Source: Lucifuga dentata (Eukaryota; Chordata; Actinopteri; Ophidiiformes; Bythitidae). From it: a stretch of 64,000 nucleotides of DNA. The position numbers were made by a program, and so were the translations under genes. This document shows, one piece after another, positions 11,409-23,414 of this stretch; position 1 is the first letter of the stretch, and the number at the start of each line of letters is the position of its first letter. The stretch lies in NCBI GenBank assembly GCA_014773175.1, contig VXCM01005918.1, forward strand, positions 1 to 64,000, given 5' to 3'. The notes below the pieces were generated by a model. It had not been told where the DNA came from and searched no databases. It worked only from the letters and a program-made list of their open reading frames with translations.

Positions 11409-14400
11409 CTGGAGGAACAGAATGATGTCATGAACACACCTGAGAGACGTAGCTCAGGTAAAAGATCACACATGATGTCAGAGTCAGAACGGCTGAAATA
11501 TTTTCATATCCGTAACAGTTTTAGTACAGATATAATAACAGAAACATGTTGAAGAAATTTATCAAATCATGAGTGTTTAAAGCTTTCTTAAAGGAGCATA
11601 CCGGTGATTTTGCCTGTTTGTTTCCCTTATTTAAATTACTATTTAATTAATCTTAATTTGACTTTATTTAGGCAAACTTCACATATGTCACAGACATTTA
11701 ATAATAAAATGGCGTACCTCATTAGCAATCCTGGACCGAACCAGTTCAGGCTGGTCTGGCAGATCATGGTCTTGAGGTCGGCGGGCGTATTCCCTCCGGT
11801 GTTTCTCGTCCACTCGAGTCAGGAACCACGTCCCCGGAAACAAGTCCTCCACTGAGCCCCGAGGGACATAGCTGGCTGCAGGGACACAAACAAAAGTCCT
11901 GTTAGTGAGATAACTCTGGTTCCATTATTATGTTATAGGACAATACCGGTGATTTTACATGTTTGAGTCAAATAAATACCACCCGCATACATGTTACGTT
12001 ACTGACAACCATTTTCCAAAACATAAAACCATATTTGAGTTTTCCTGTTATTTTGCCAAATCGTCTAATCTTTCAGCATCAAATGTTCAGGTGATACACT
12101 CACCTTAAAATTCAATGTTTCACCTGCGAACAACAACATATGATTGCAGATGACACGGTCATTTTAATTTAAGTCATCATCTCCTGGGACTATTTTCCCT
12201 GGCAGAGACATACATTTAAAACATAACAATAACATCTTGTTCTATGTGATGGATTATTTATCTCAAACACGTTTCAATTCTTTACAAGTAGATTTTTATG
12301 TCATACTGGAATGAACTGAAACCAATGGCAGTCTGGAAGGTAGAAAAAACAATTTAAATTTTTAGCACTCCAGTTGTATGTTTTTCTAAAATAGTTGGCA
12401 GTAACTAAATTTGTATACAGGTTGCATTGTTGGGCTCAACCATATAAAACTACAGGTATGGTCCTTTAAGCTGTCATCTCAGAAACAGTTTTGACCACTT
12501 CATGAAATCTGATCCACAATATTATTTAACCCGTTAATCTACTTTACTGGAAAAGGTTTTGTGATTGGTATTAAACTGTGATAAACGATGTAAACTGATC
12601 TGTGTCAGTCTTCATGGACGTGACCTCTGACCCCGTGAGACAGTCAGGATGTGATGCTGCAGCCATACCTAAGTGGTGTGTCTCCTCCCTCAGCTTCATG
12701 TTCTCACTGAAGACGGCAGGAGAAACCTTCTTCCTGGAGTCCAGGCGCAGGTTCAGGTCCTTCAGGCTGGACACAAGTTTGTCTAACGTGGATCCTAAAA
12801 CATTTAACTTTCATCATCCTCCTGCATAATATAATGTATTACATAATATAATCATAACTGCCACAAGCAGCTGATGATCATAGTTTACCGTGAAGCTGCT
12901 GACTCACCAGGCGTGTGGTCCTGCGTGACTCTGAGAGAATACAGCGTAGCAGCAAAGCCTGAACCATAGGAAAACACGCCGATCCTCTGACCTGCCAGCT
13001 CTGCTGCCGTACATCTACAACACACCAAACACAGCACCACTTCACTTCCTGCCACACACCATTTAAAGGACCATACCGTCCATTTTGCAGTTTTGAGCCT
13101 AATATATTCAATTTTCATACATGTAACGTTACTGACAATCATTTCCCAAAGCATACTACTGGAACGGTGAATTAAAAATGTTTTTCCTACCTTCCAGACC
13201 TCCATTGGTTTCAGTTCATTCTCCTATTAAAATCAACTTGTTGATACTGTAAACGTTCTTGGGATAGGTAATCCATCATCACCAACAAGACGTGTATTCA
13301 GGTTTTTTTAGAAGTTATGTAATTTTAGTGTTTAAGCTCAATAAAAAGCGTGGAGTGAATGTATGCCTCCACCGGGGAATATAGTCCCAAAAGAAGACCT
13401 GCGTTTATGGAAAAATTTAAAGGACCGTGACTTCATAAGGCTGTGTAACTATTAGCAGGAGAAACATGGATTTTTAAGGTGGGTGTATCACTTGAATATT
13501 TGATTTTGAAAGATTAAGAGGTTTTGCAAAATATCAGGAAAACTGAAATATGGTTTTATCCTTTGGCAAATGATTGTTAGTAACATAACGTATGAAAACT
13601 GAATATATTAAGCTCAAACATGCAAAATGGATGGTATGGTCCTTTAATTTTTAACAAATATAGTTTAAAACATCATCAGATTTCATACTGATGAAATTCG
13701 GCGTCAGACTGAATCACATCTTAGTTTTAGTGTGACGGTGTGTTTTATGAATGACTTCCTGACCTGTAAATAAGAAAATACCAGAATAAACGATAAAAGA
13801 TGTTGCTAGCAGGTGTTTCTGAATGAGGAAACGTGGTGATGTCCGGGCTGAAGGACACGGAGAGATGGCAGTGTGTTTTACGAATCATTCCTGCTCTGCT
13901 AAAACCTGATAAAGAAAGAGGTCCAGCAGCAGCGTGAGGACGTACTGAGCCAGGAGGGACGCCAGGCAGCCGTACACGGACGGCGTGTACATGTTTCCGT
14001 TCTGGTTGGAGATGAGCAGCGACGGCTTGGTCTTCCTGTCAAACAGATCGGTGCTGGCCTTCATGAAGGCTTTTTCCACGTCCCGGTCAAAGTATGTCTC
14101 CTCTGGCTTCACGTCTCTGCAGAGAAGCAACGTGATTGTGACTGAACACATCAGCACACAGTCAACAAACACAGAAAAGTCGCTGTTTGATACGACAACT
14201 GGAATAACATCACTAACGAGTAAAAACAGCCACCTCTTACATATGTGATGTATGACGGAGAGAGAGAGAGAGAGAGAGAGTTATACTATTATATAAGCAG
14301 TAAAGCAGTAATAACACAAAGTAAGTAAAATACTTATATAGTATTTTACTTATTTTGTGTTATTACTGCTTTTTTAGTATATTGTATATTGTTCAAAAAT

Positions 14401-17400
14401 ATTTTATGTATTTGTACTTTGATGCTTTGGCAAAAATTGTTGTTTTTTTTGAAACTTTCATGCCAATAAAGCCTTTGAATTGAAAATTGAAATTGGGAGA
14501 GAGACAGACAGATAGAGAGCGATAGAGACAGAGTGAGAGAGACAGAGAGAGAGAGACAGTCAGATGGACAGAGACAGTCAGACAGAGACAGAGACAGAGA
14601 GAGAGTGAGAAAGAGAGAGCCAGAGACATAGAGACAGAGAGAGAGAAAGAGAGACAGAAACAAAGAGAGAAAGAGAGAGCGAGACAGTCAGACGGACAGA
14701 GAGAGACAGAGAGAGAGAGAGACAGAGAGAGAGAGACGTCTTCCTGTCTGTATAGTTTTTTAGTCTCTGAGTTTCCTCTGATAATCTGTCAGTCTGACAT
14801 GTGGTAACGTCTCTGATCACATGCTGCGTGTCCGGCCTGTTAGAGAGGACATCTCTGACGTCAGCGTACCTGAAGGCGTCCAGGCCGCTGAAGGGTCCCG
14901 TCTCTGTGCTGGGGGAGGAAGACAGGAAGTCATTCAGCATCAGTCGAGCCAAGGACTTCTGCACCAGCTTGCAGTATGGCGAGTGGAAGACTAGATACCC
15001 AAAATCCTCCAGGCTGAAAGGTTTGTCTGAGCCCTCTGAAACACACACACACACACTTCCTGTTAGCCACATGACCTCTGTCATCAGCTCATTTCAGCTG
15101 CTTAACGTCTTACTGCAGGAAGCTATTTCAGTCCTGCTGTCAGGAACCTCCTGATCCGCCTTTACCGCTAAGCTGTCATCCTCCTCAGCCGCTTTCATAC
15201 TGCCATCCCTCCATCCCAACCCATCCCTCCCTCCATTCCTAACCCTAACCCGACCCATCCCTCCATCCCACACAGAAAACATGCTGATTTTCAGCTTCAA
15301 CAGCAGTTATTTTCTGTTTTTATTTTCGAAAGTAAAGGAATCTCACCACATTTATTTTGAATGTTAAAAAAGAACAGGTATAAGTCACATTTATAGAAAT
15401 ATCAATAATAAACTGTAAAAGCCTTCATTAAAATCAAATTAAAAAAAATATCGGCATTGCAAACACTATAATTTATCCAAATGATGATTTTTCTCTGATG
15501 TTTAATCAGCTTCTCATTTGCATTTTCTGCACTTTTCAATTTCCATTACTGGAAGAATGATTCTGCTCCTTTACATACATGCTTTATTCATTTAAAAAAC
15601 ATTAAATAAAATAAATAAAACACTATACTTGGATTATCTTTCTGTGTTGTGATTCAGGCAATAATGTGAGTAAAACGTACATGTGAGGAATTAATAGGAT
15701 TCCATGATTGGCTGAATACCCATGACGTGTTGTGTAATTGTGCTCTGATTGTAATGTTTACGTCTGAATACATTCATTTACAATCAGAGTAAGATTATGC
15801 TGATTTATGATGATTTCTATCTAAACAAGGTGTTTACATTAAAACCAAAATCAATTTGTTTCCTTAATCTGAGTATAGTCACAGTCTGGATGTGCACGTG
15901 AACATAATGAAGACGATGTTACACTGTTGATGATGTACACTGCTGTCAACAGTGTCTTCATGTATGAAAATGAGCATTAAAGGACCATACTGATGATTAT
16001 GCATGTTTGAGCCCAATAAATACTACCTGCATACACATTACGTAACTGGCAACCATTTTCCAAAATATAGAATCCTATTCATTTTTTAAAAAGTTTTTAA
16101 AATCCCCTAATCTTTCAAAATCAAATGTTCAGGTGATACACACCTTAAAATCCAATGTTTCACCTGCTAACACTTTTGCACGATTGTAGAACACACGGTC
16201 ATTTTAATTTCTCTGTAAAAACGTCTTCTCCAGGGACTACATTTCCTGGCGGAGGCATACGTTTTCTTCCGTGCAGCTCTGTGTGGGATCGGTTAAATTA
16301 AATAAGCTCGACAAAAAATAAACACAACTCACACAAGCAAAATCACAGGTCTGCTCCTTTAATGATGTCATGACCTACAGACAGGCTGTTTAATGACTGC
16401 TCCTGTGGTTAAGCTCAGCAGCTCTGCTCACCTCGCTGCCACTGTGCGTGGATCTTGCTGCGGTAGACGGCGTAGCAGCGGTCCAGCGCGCTCAGGTAGC
16501 ATTCGATAGACAGCTTTCCGTCCACCACAGGATACTCAGACACTAGGTCCGGCTTGTAGAAGTCGTAGGCGTGCTGCATGTGAGTTCCTCGCAGACCTGC
16601 AACAAAGCAAAAAGCAAAACTGTGGGTGCTTCCTGTTCTCTGTCACATTACACTGTCTGAAAACACACTATCTGAAGTCCAGCGTCTCCACACAAACACA
16701 CACACACGCCAACAATTAGTGATGCTATGTTTGCCTGTGGCGCTCTGAACCTGCTTCAAACTCGATAGGGTTTTTTTTTTTTTTTTCTTTAGTCTGGGTG
16801 AAATCATGACTGATGAGGTTTGAACCACTTCACTGCTGCATTCAGACTGAACCTGCTGACTGCTTTGCTTTGATAAGTGGAGCTTTGAAACTCTGGTGTG
16901 ATACACAGGGTATTTAAGATGGCTGAAAAATGCCGTTTTACATCTTACCAGGCACTGATAATAGCTGTCGTTGTTGTGAATGAGTTGTGCTTTTGGATTG
17001 TCTAGTCCAGTACACCAAGCACAATATCAAACAAAAAAAAGACAGCACATCAAACACATCTACTGCTTCATTGCACCCTGTAAATAATCTCTTCCAGTTT
17101 GTNAAAAAGACAGCACATCAAACACATCTACTGCTTCATTGCACCCTGTAAATAATCTCTTCCAGTTTGTAATTTAGAATCAATAATGATAAATCCATTT
17201 CAAAATCTGATGTAAGTTCTTTTTTTTTGAGATGAAATGATTACTGAGACCAAGGGTACTCAAGTACAAATCTTACAATGTCCACAAACAAAATTTTCAG
17301 TAAGACAAAGTTCTGTTTATTAAGGTCAGTCAAGCCAGGGTCTGACTGGGACCCTTATTTTTACTTTTTATTTAATTTAAGGTGTCAAATGGGGGGTAGG

Positions 17401-19975
17401 TGGTTGACGAAACTAGCTGCCCTATCAACTCTCAATGAACCCAACGCCGTGTCAACCCATCGTTGTCATGGAGATGACGGGACGCTGAATATGACTGGAC
17501 CAAACCAAAGTACACTAGACATTCTCACACAGACAGTGGAGCAGTCGGACATTCAGAGAAAGCTGAGAATTTTGACTCGTTGCACTGCAGCGATGTCTCA
17601 CAGATAATACAAATAATACATATGAAAAGTAGAATTTGCTCAGAGTCTGGAGACAGCTGTGGCTCGGTCCGGATCAGAACTGGAGTCCAGACTTTGAGGA
17701 TGACTGGCTTAGACAGTCAATTTTTATTTAGGATATACTGTCTATATATATGTAAATTAGGCAAAACAGAAATACAAATAACAAGATATAAAATGAAGTT
17801 AGACTGCCTGCTAATTTAAGTAATTTTCACAACATAAGTTAAGAAATCTTCTTAACGTACACATACAAGGTGCATCACAGTTACAAGGCTTCATCTGGCT
17901 GTAATACATTGTGCCAGCAGATGTCACCCACGCGTGCAATGAATGAAGCTAAGTAGTGAAATGATTTTCAATACAGTGCTTCAGAGCGTCATAAAGCCTT
18001 GTTTCACCATCACTTCACAATATGAACCAGACAGCTGGACCTGCTCCTCTGTGTCAGCGTACGTCACTGTTTATGAGGACGGCGTTGAACACGTGATGCA
18101 GAAGTAAAACAAGATAAACCGTTTTTAAATAAGACAATGTACCTGTCACGTGGCTCTTCTGTCAGAGTTTGCTGAAAGTTAAAACGTGATCGCCCTAAAA
18201 CAGCAAACTACCTGTCCTTTTTTTAAAATATGCAAATAATGCAGTGAACTGTAAAATAACAATCCAGTTAAAATACGTTTAGTCTTGTTAGACAGTAGAA
18301 GATTTAAAGGACCATACAACATACATGTTTGAGCTTAGTATATTCAATTTTCATACATGTAACATTACTGACAATCATTTCCCAAAGCATACTACTGAAA
18401 CGATGAATTAAAAATGTTTTTCCTACCTTCCAGACCTCCATTGTTTCAGTTCGTTCTGCTATTAAAATCAACTTGTTGATACTGTAAACGTTCTTGGGAT
18501 AGGTAATCCATCATCACCAACAAGACGTGTATTCAGGTTTTTTAGAAGTTATGTAATTTTAGTGTTTAAGCTCAATAAAAAGCGTGGAGTGAATGTATGC
18601 CTCCACCGGGGAATATAGTCCCAAAAGAAGACCTGCGTTTATGGAAAAATTTAAAGGACCGTGACTTCATAAGGCTGTGTAACTATTAGCAGGAGAAACA
18701 TGGATTTTTAAGGTGGGTGTATCACTTGAATATTTGATTTTGAAAGATTAAGAGATTTAGCAAAATATCAGGAAAGCTGAAATACGGTTTTATCCTTTGG
18801 GAAATGATTGTCAGTAATGTAACATGTATGAAAACTGAATATATTAGGCTCAAACATGCAAAATGGGTGGCATGATCCTTTAAAATGTTGAACAAGTGAA
18901 GCCTGAGTTGATTTTGATTGCTAAACGTCGACAGCATCACTGAATGAGTTTCTGCTATGAAGCTTTAAATTTCACCACCTTTTAAACACATCCTGTCGTT
19001 TCTCTCAGCCTGATGCAAAAAGCATCAGACACAAACATGGAGACACAGAGTCTGACTAACAGAGACATGGAAAGCTGTTGAACAGCAGCTGGTTGAAGAG
19101 TTCATGGCTGGAACGCGTCGGACAGCCAGCAATTCTACGCATAGATCCGTTTGGCTGTATGTTTTGTTTCCAGTATAAATTAAATCAAAACGTCAGCAAA
19201 CAGCAACCTGATGAGATCAGCAGATGATAATGAGTGACTCAGGTTGCTGCTGCTTGTTTGTTTTTTTCAGTTATCTGTATACTGACCTCGCTCAAAGGCC
19301 AAAGGAGCGTTAGGACCGACCAGCATGGCCACCGCACCAGCACCTCCTGTGGGCCGAGCACTTCCTGTAGCATAGACAGCAATATCCCCTGCTACCACCA
19401 ACGCATAACGTCCTGCAGACAGAAAGAAAATACAGATGAAAAAAAGTCTGCTATATTTCAGCACAACGTTATTTAACTCCACAGCAGATAGAACAGCGCG
19501 ATCCCATCAGCCGGCGTGTTCTCTCACCGTCCCAGGAGCTGGACTCCACCCAGTTGACAGCGTTGAACAGTGCTGCTGTGCCGCCGTAGCAGGCATTGGT
19601 GGTGTCGACGCCCTCCACATCTGTGTTTCCAGAGTCCTCAAACAGCTGCATGATAACCGTCTTCACAGACTTGGACTTGTCGATGATCGTCTCAGTGCCG
19701 ACCTCCAGGCGGCCCACGCTGTCATAAGACAGGCCGTTCCTCTCCATTAGTGTCTGGACCGCCGTCAGGCACAGCGAGTTGATGTCCTCACGGTCTGAGC
19801 AGAAACCCATGCGAGCCTGACCGAGGCCCACCGTGTATTTACCAGCTGACACGCCGTCAAACTGCTCCAGCTCCGCCTGATCCACATACTGGGAGGGGAA
19901 GTAGACTTCCATGGCAATGATGCCCACATCTTTAGGCCACGGTCCCATGCAGCTGGCTGCGGCTGATCCTGGCAT
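11331..19975 (-). CDS. hmgcs1: HMGCS1: cytosolic hydroxymethylglutaryl-CoA synthase, complete (9 coding exons)
   Basis: Condenses acetyl-CoA with acetoacetyl-CoA to HMG-CoA in the cytosol, the committed entry to the mevalonate/sterol pathway. The coding exons, in transcription order, are 19528-19975, 19287-19412, 16432-16596, 14870-15035, 13946-14116, 12908-13014, 12669-12794, 11718-11875 and 11331-11408. All junctions are GT-AG and the phases match; the total is 1545 nt, 514 aa plus stop (about 520 aa in mammals). The family catalytic residues fall at the expected numbers: Glu95 in GTET, Cys129 in TTNACYGG and His264 in FHSPYC. The protein starts MPGS and has no mitochondrial presequence, and it ends with the cytosolic-type tail HIPSPVKK...ISNGDH; both exclude the ketogenic paralogue HMGCS2. 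I chose the ATG at 19975 because the homology begins there; a further upstream ATG at 20010 is followed directly by a stop. No break or missing residue is visible. Confidence 0.97.
11588..11625 (+). mobile_element. TTAA-MITE solo end fragment in hmgcs1 intron 8
   Basis: TTAAAGGAGCATACCGGTGA and onward matches MITE ends for about 35 bp, then stops. Confidence 0.6.
11718..11875 (-). CDS. hmgcs1: hmgcs1 coding exon 8 (residues 437-489)
   Basis: Reads [17 protein letters not shown]... then [13 protein letters not shown] and ...RSRIANE. Acceptor CTGCAG, donor GTACGC, ending in phase 0. Confidence 0.94.
11933..12469 (-). mobile_element. TTAA-MITE copy 4 in hmgcs1 intron 7
   Basis: Begins TTATAGGACAATACC (TTAA mutated to TTAT) and ends GGTATGGTCCTTTAA. 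The internal core (CTGAAACCAATGGCAGTCTG) is in reverse orientation relative to copy 1. Confidence 0.85.
12669..12794 (-). CDS. hmgcs1: hmgcs1 coding exon 7 (residues 395-436)
   Basis: Reads [20 protein letters not shown]... then [15 protein letters not shown]. Acceptor TTTTAG, donor GTATGG. Confidence 0.95.
12908..13014 (-). CDS. hmgcs1: hmgcs1 coding exon 6 (residues 359-394)
   Basis: Reads [21 protein letters not shown]... then [12 protein letters not shown]. Acceptor TTGTAG, donor GTGAGT. A MITE terminus lies only 48 bp upstream of its 3' splice site. Confidence 0.95.
13063..13647 (+). mobile_element. TTAA-MITE copy 5 in hmgcs1 intron 5 (full length)
   Basis: 585 bp, nearly identical to copy 1 at 3700. 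Starts TTAAAGGACCATACC and ends GGTATGGTCCTTTAA. Confidence 0.92.
13670..13860 (+). repeat. dispersed repeat of unknown class (second copy)
   Basis: Matches the right part of 9105-9430 (CATCATCAGATTTCATACTG ... GTGTGTTTTATGAAT). Confidence 0.55.
13946..14116 (-). CDS. hmgcs1: hmgcs1 coding exon 5 (residues 302-358)
   Basis: Reads [22 protein letters not shown]...[14 protein letters not shown]...LA. It ends GCT CA at donor GTACGTCC, and the following A completes the Gln of LAQ. The donor is easy to miss because the frame stays open past it. Confidence 0.95.
14262..14280. repeat. (GA)n microsatellite
   Basis: Short uninterrupted GA tract in hmgcs1 intron 4. Confidence 0.9.
14305..14369. repeat. 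near-perfect palindrome (29-bp arms, 7-nt loop)
   Basis: 14305-14333 and 14341-14369 are reverse complements with one mismatch; the loop is TTATATA. It lies in hmgcs1 intron 4. Confidence 0.9.
14490..14740. repeat. GAGACA/GAGAGA microsatellite
   Basis: About 250 bp of GAGA, GACA and CAGT units in hmgcs1 intron 4. It gives Ser/Leu/Cys-rich frames on the minus strand that are not coding. Confidence 0.9.
14870..15035 (-). CDS. hmgcs1: hmgcs1 coding exon 4 (residues 247-301; catalytic His)
   Basis: Reads [23 protein letters not shown]...SGLDAF and contains His264. Donor GTACGC, phase 2. The ORF runs on into an intronic GACA repeat, which is not coding. Confidence 0.95.
15977..16362 (-). mobile_element. 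TTAA-MITE copy 6 in hmgcs1 intron 3 (internally deleted)
   Basis: Starts TTAAAGGACCATACTGATGA and ends GGTCTGCTCCTTTAA; 386 bp. Confidence 0.8.
16432..16596 (-). CDS. hmgcs1: hmgcs1 coding exon 3 (residues 192-246)
   Basis: Reads [16 protein letters not shown]...[10 protein letters not shown]...KIHAQWQR. Acceptor TTGCAG, donor GTGAGC. The large intron upstream of it (16597-19286) carries a MITE copy and one duplicated assembly join. Confidence 0.96.
17034..17170. other. assembly join: 67-bp exact duplication around one N (17103)
   Basis: The block beginning AAAAAGACAGCACATC is repeated exactly on both sides of a single N. See the assembly-artefact finding. Confidence 0.85.
18304..18883 (+). 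mobile_element. TTAA-MITE copy 7 in hmgcs1 intron 2 (full length)
   Basis: Starts TTAAAGGACCATACA and ends GGCATGATCCTTTAA; 580 bp, close to copies 1 and 5. Confidence 0.9.
19287..19412 (-). CDS. hmgcs1: hmgcs1 coding exon 2 (residues 150-191)
   Basis: Reads [20 protein letters not shown]...NAPLAFERG, a nearly invariant thiolase-fold core segment. Acceptor CTGCAG, donor GTCAGT, phase 1 on both sides. Confidence 0.96.
19528..19975 (-). CDS. hmgcs1: hmgcs1 coding exon 1 (start codon; residues 1-149)
   Basis: Holds the start MPGSAAAS, the conserved YFPSQYVDQ and DREDINSLC stretches, Glu95 and the nucleophile Cys129. It ends after SSSWD with donor GTGAGAG, leaving one base of the next codon (phase 1). 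Confidence 0.96.
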
Positions 19976-21479
19976 CCTTTTTTGTTTTTTTTTAGAAAAG
20001 GATTTCACATCAACCTTTTACTGCTCTGTTCTACATTTGTTATCTTAGTGCTTATTGTTATGTGGGTTACATTATTTGAATATTAGTCACCAATAATCAG
20101 AAAGTTACACAACATCACACTTTCTACACGACACAAACATTAAATCCTTTAATAAGAACATAAGGTATTTTAAACTTCATCATCTGACATGTTAGTGAGA
20201 ATATTAAAGGTCTATAATCTCTTAATCATTCTGATATATCCACACCCAAGCTACTAGCCACTGCTGTGTTTATTTACCAAGCACTCACTATCCAACAATA
20301 TGAAGTTAAACGTGTGCTGTTATTTAACTGTTTGGTTTCCTTATAGCTAGCTTAAGCTAGCTAGCTGTAGCTACCTTATGTGGCTGTTTTTGCCTCATAA
20401 GGAGGGGGTAGTGGTAACATGTGACATTAGCTTATAGCTAAGGCAGCTAATTGATAAAGCTACTGACAACAAATCAGGATCAGGTAAATAAGCCACTTAG
20501 ACACTAACGATAGCTCACGGTTTGTCAGATTACAGTCTTGACCGGTTAGCTTGTTAGCTAGAGAAAGTAAGCAGAATGGACACAATCTGATGTTTTATGT
20601 GAGGTTAGCCTACATCCAAAGCCAAATTAACAAACAACAAATGAGCAACTTCATGTGTAACTATACCATTACCTTTCAATTAAAAACGCGATTATGTCCA
20701 GCTACATGTTTGAATGACATCTGGAATGCGAAACATCCTGATGCTAAAACTATTTTAATAACCGTCTGTTACTCATTTAAATATGGTCTTATTTGGCCTG
20801 TAAACTTCGGTCTCAGCTGCAGATGTCACGATCTGACCAACAAAACCCGACAGCAGCTTTCATAAAATAAAAATACATAAAAAGCTAGTTTCACATGAAG
20901 GTCGAGCGTGTATTTTAGTCTGAATTGAAACGGATCCGTCTTACTGACATAAAGATGACATAACTGTGACCCAGACACACAGGCAGCTTCACATACCTGG
21001 GCTCCTGCAGCGGACAGACACAGATTCAGACTAACAGCAGCAAACTGGGTGAAAGGGCAACACGATCTACTGGAAATTACGTTATGACCGTTCACATGAC
21101 CGGAGCTACCCGGACCATTTAGCTGACGGACCCGTTTCCGTCCTAACGCCACCACTGTGGCAATAACATCAGTTTTAGGACTTTTTGCGTACAGTTAAAA
21201 TGTCATCGCCTAAACACTGAACGTCAGCTCGTTCATGTCCCTAAATAAACTGTGTTAAACCACACCAAGCAACGAACGAGCGAAGATCTGCCTCAGTGTT
21301 TACAAGTTAACATGTTCGTCATCGTCACGAAGAAACCCGAGATAAACCCGAGTTAGACATCTTCCCCATTCCAAAATAACTGTATGGGTTAAACACGTTT
21401 ATAAATTAAATCCTTCCGCGTGTGAAGCGGTTTTGTAAATAATTAAAGTGTGAAAAGCCGTAGTAAAGTCTGGACTCAC
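19976..21479 (-). other. hmgcs1: hmgcs1 intron 1 and 5' leader
   Basis: Sequence between the ATG exon and the proposed exon 1. Contains a GCTAGCTAGC-rich patch near 20350. No other exon recognised. Confidence 0.6.
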
Positions 21480-21530
21480 CTTGCAGAGTTGAGGGCAGAG
21501 AAAGTTAAAGTTTTCGTTCCGTATGTTGGA
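21480..21530 (-). other. hmgcs1: probable non-coding exon 1 of hmgcs1
   Basis: A clean donor (GCAAG then GTGAGTCC) at 21480/21479 lies about 70 bp downstream of a TATA box and about 1.5 kb upstream of the start-codon exon. Mammalian HMGCS1 also has a non-coding first exon. The transcription start near 21525 is inferred from TATA spacing. The acceptor of the second exon, near 20000-20020, is not resolved. Confidence 0.6.
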
Positions 21531-21551
21531 TTTCAAACCGCTAGCTCAGTA

Positions 21552-21557
21552 TTTATA
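21552..21557 (-). promoter_or_regulatory. hmgcs1: TATA box of the hmgcs1 promoter
   Basis: CTTATAAATACT on the minus strand, with TATAAA at these positions. It lies between the CCAAT cluster and the exon 1 donor, in the correct order for a minus-strand promoter. Confidence 0.6.
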
Positions 21558-21605
21558 AGATGTGAATGAAACCTACACCTCCTCCTTCATCCGCTGGTCT
21601 CCTGA

Positions 21606-21763
21606 CCAATCACAGCTCACACGCTCATGTCAACATACAACGCTATCCGGTCCTGTCGGCTTTTAGCCAATCAGAGGCCAGAACCAACAAACACGCGCCA
21701 GTGCCGCACGAGCGGTCCAATCCTGAGAGATGAACCATGTCTGGTGAGAGAGCGCGGACCAAT
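21606..21763 (-). promoter_or_regulatory. cluster of four CCAAT boxes (candidate NF-Y sites) upstream of hmgcs1
   Basis: CCAAT on the plus strand (ATTGG relative to the gene) starts at 21606, 21667, 21717 and 21759, spaced 61, 50 and 42 bp. Three of the four read CCAATCA. Inverted CCAAT boxes bound by NF-Y, working with SREBP, are established in mammalian HMGCS1 control. I could not identify a convincing sterol regulatory element by eye. Confidence 0.55.
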
Positions 21764-23414
21764 CAGGACGGCTGTGTAATTCCTGGCGCGGGACAAGAGG
21801 CAGCTGCGTGTCTATGGAAACCAAGGCAGCTCCGTTAAAGAGGCGTCAGTTCAACTTTATGCTTAGATTTAACCGAAAAGTTTTGGCAAAAAGTAAAAAA
21901 CAGGACACACGGCACATATCTGACCAATCAAACAGCAGTTTACATTTATGTCTCTTTTTTTTTGGAGTTTACGTCTTTTACGGTGTTGACTTGCTGATTT
22001 AAAATGCAGAAAGCAGCAAACATACGGTGACTGTTCATGCTGCATCAAACACAGAAATACTCAGACTCAGAAATGTCATGTTTAAATAAGTCAGCGTCCT
22101 ATATAAATCATACTTTGTTGTTTCTCCTACACGTACATCACGTTTTAGTCCAGAAACAGCAGCGCGAGTGTTGCATTTACAATTCATATAATGTCATTTT
22201 TTTCATATTACTAAACATATTTTCTGCTGTTACTCTTAGTATTTCAGTGTGTCAGACCTCATCTGGGCGAACATAGGGACATCTTTTAGTTGACTGAGTT
22301 TGTGTGTGTGTGTGTGTGTGTATGTGTGCACTTTCTCATACACAAATTCAACGAGCTCGATTCTGAAAAAAACATTTTATTTAAAATGTATGTGTATATA
22401 ATTTCCTAAAACAGGTCTGTTTTTTTTTTTTTTTTTTTTACTTTAAACATTTTAAATCTGAGACTAAAATCAGGATTGAAATGTATGAATTTTCAAAATG
22501 TTAACCAACAGTTTTCATCAGTTTGAACTAACAGATGAAAACTTTTGTTCCTGTGAGTCTTTGTGTGAATCTTCTGAAATCTGCCTTTAAAAGGTCAGCT
22601 TTTATAATGATCCTGCAGAAAACACAACTCAAACAGCATTTTTTACTCACATTTAACAGATTAATTCTCAACTGCAGCTCATCATTTTTCACACACTGCT
22701 TATATATTTTATAAAGTACAACTTTCTCTTCTGGTAAAAGAACCAAACAACAAGGCCTTTGTCAATCCGTCTTGTCAATTCAGGCTGCAGGAGAATAGAA
22801 CATCACAGAGCTCAGTACTTTTCATTCATTAAAGAACTGAGGAAATGGCTCATCAGTAATCAGACTTCTGAATACTGAATCTGACGGGTGGAGGGATTTG
22901 CTTTGTTGGACTCAGTGATGTGGAGTGTGTGTGTGTGTGTGTGTTTTGGAATATGGAGAGTGATTTTTAATTTGTATTTGTTGCTCATGTTGATTAACAT
23001 GCTAGACTTGCTTAAAGGAATATTTAAGTGATGATTTTGAAATATGGTCTGAATGATCAATATGTTTCTAATTGGAGGTTTTTCTGGATTTGTTGGGTTC
23101 CAACAGGGTTTCAAACACGTTTTTCACACAACCAGGTGCTGCAGTGTTTTAAACAGGTGTGATGAAAAAAAAAAAAAAACNAAAAAAAAAAAAAAACCTA
23201 AGATAAATTTATGTGTTGAAGTGATTCTTACTTCCTCCAACATTTTGTAAATAAGAATAATAAAATGGGCTATAGGGTTAAAATTAAACAAGTTTTAAAT
23301 CAGTTTAAGAATAAATTGGTTGATTTCTGTACAATCCAGCCTGAATCCTCCAAAATAATCCTGTGTTTAGGTATTAAATTTATCCAGATTTTAGCAGATT
23401 TGTGTTTTGAAAAA
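21764..23414. other. spacer between ythdc2 and hmgcs1, AT-rich
   Basis: Holds (TG)n at about 22301-22327, (GT)n at 22923-22944 and poly-A/poly-T joins (N at 23181). No gene recognised. Confidence 0.5.

Noticed and set aside
13885..13945. hmgcs1 exon 5 extending through [12 protein letters not shown]
   Set aside because: Conservation stops at LAQ; a GTACGTCC donor inside CAGTACG gives the correct phase to the next exon.
14393..14868. Ser/Leu/Cys-rich extension of hmgcs1 exon 4
   Set aside because: It is the intronic GACA/GAGA repeat read past the GTACGC donor at 14869.
17278..17607. 109-aa ORF in an hmgcs1 intron
   Set aside because: No recognisable family or splice context; it lies in intronic sequence and could be chance or an old transposon remnant.
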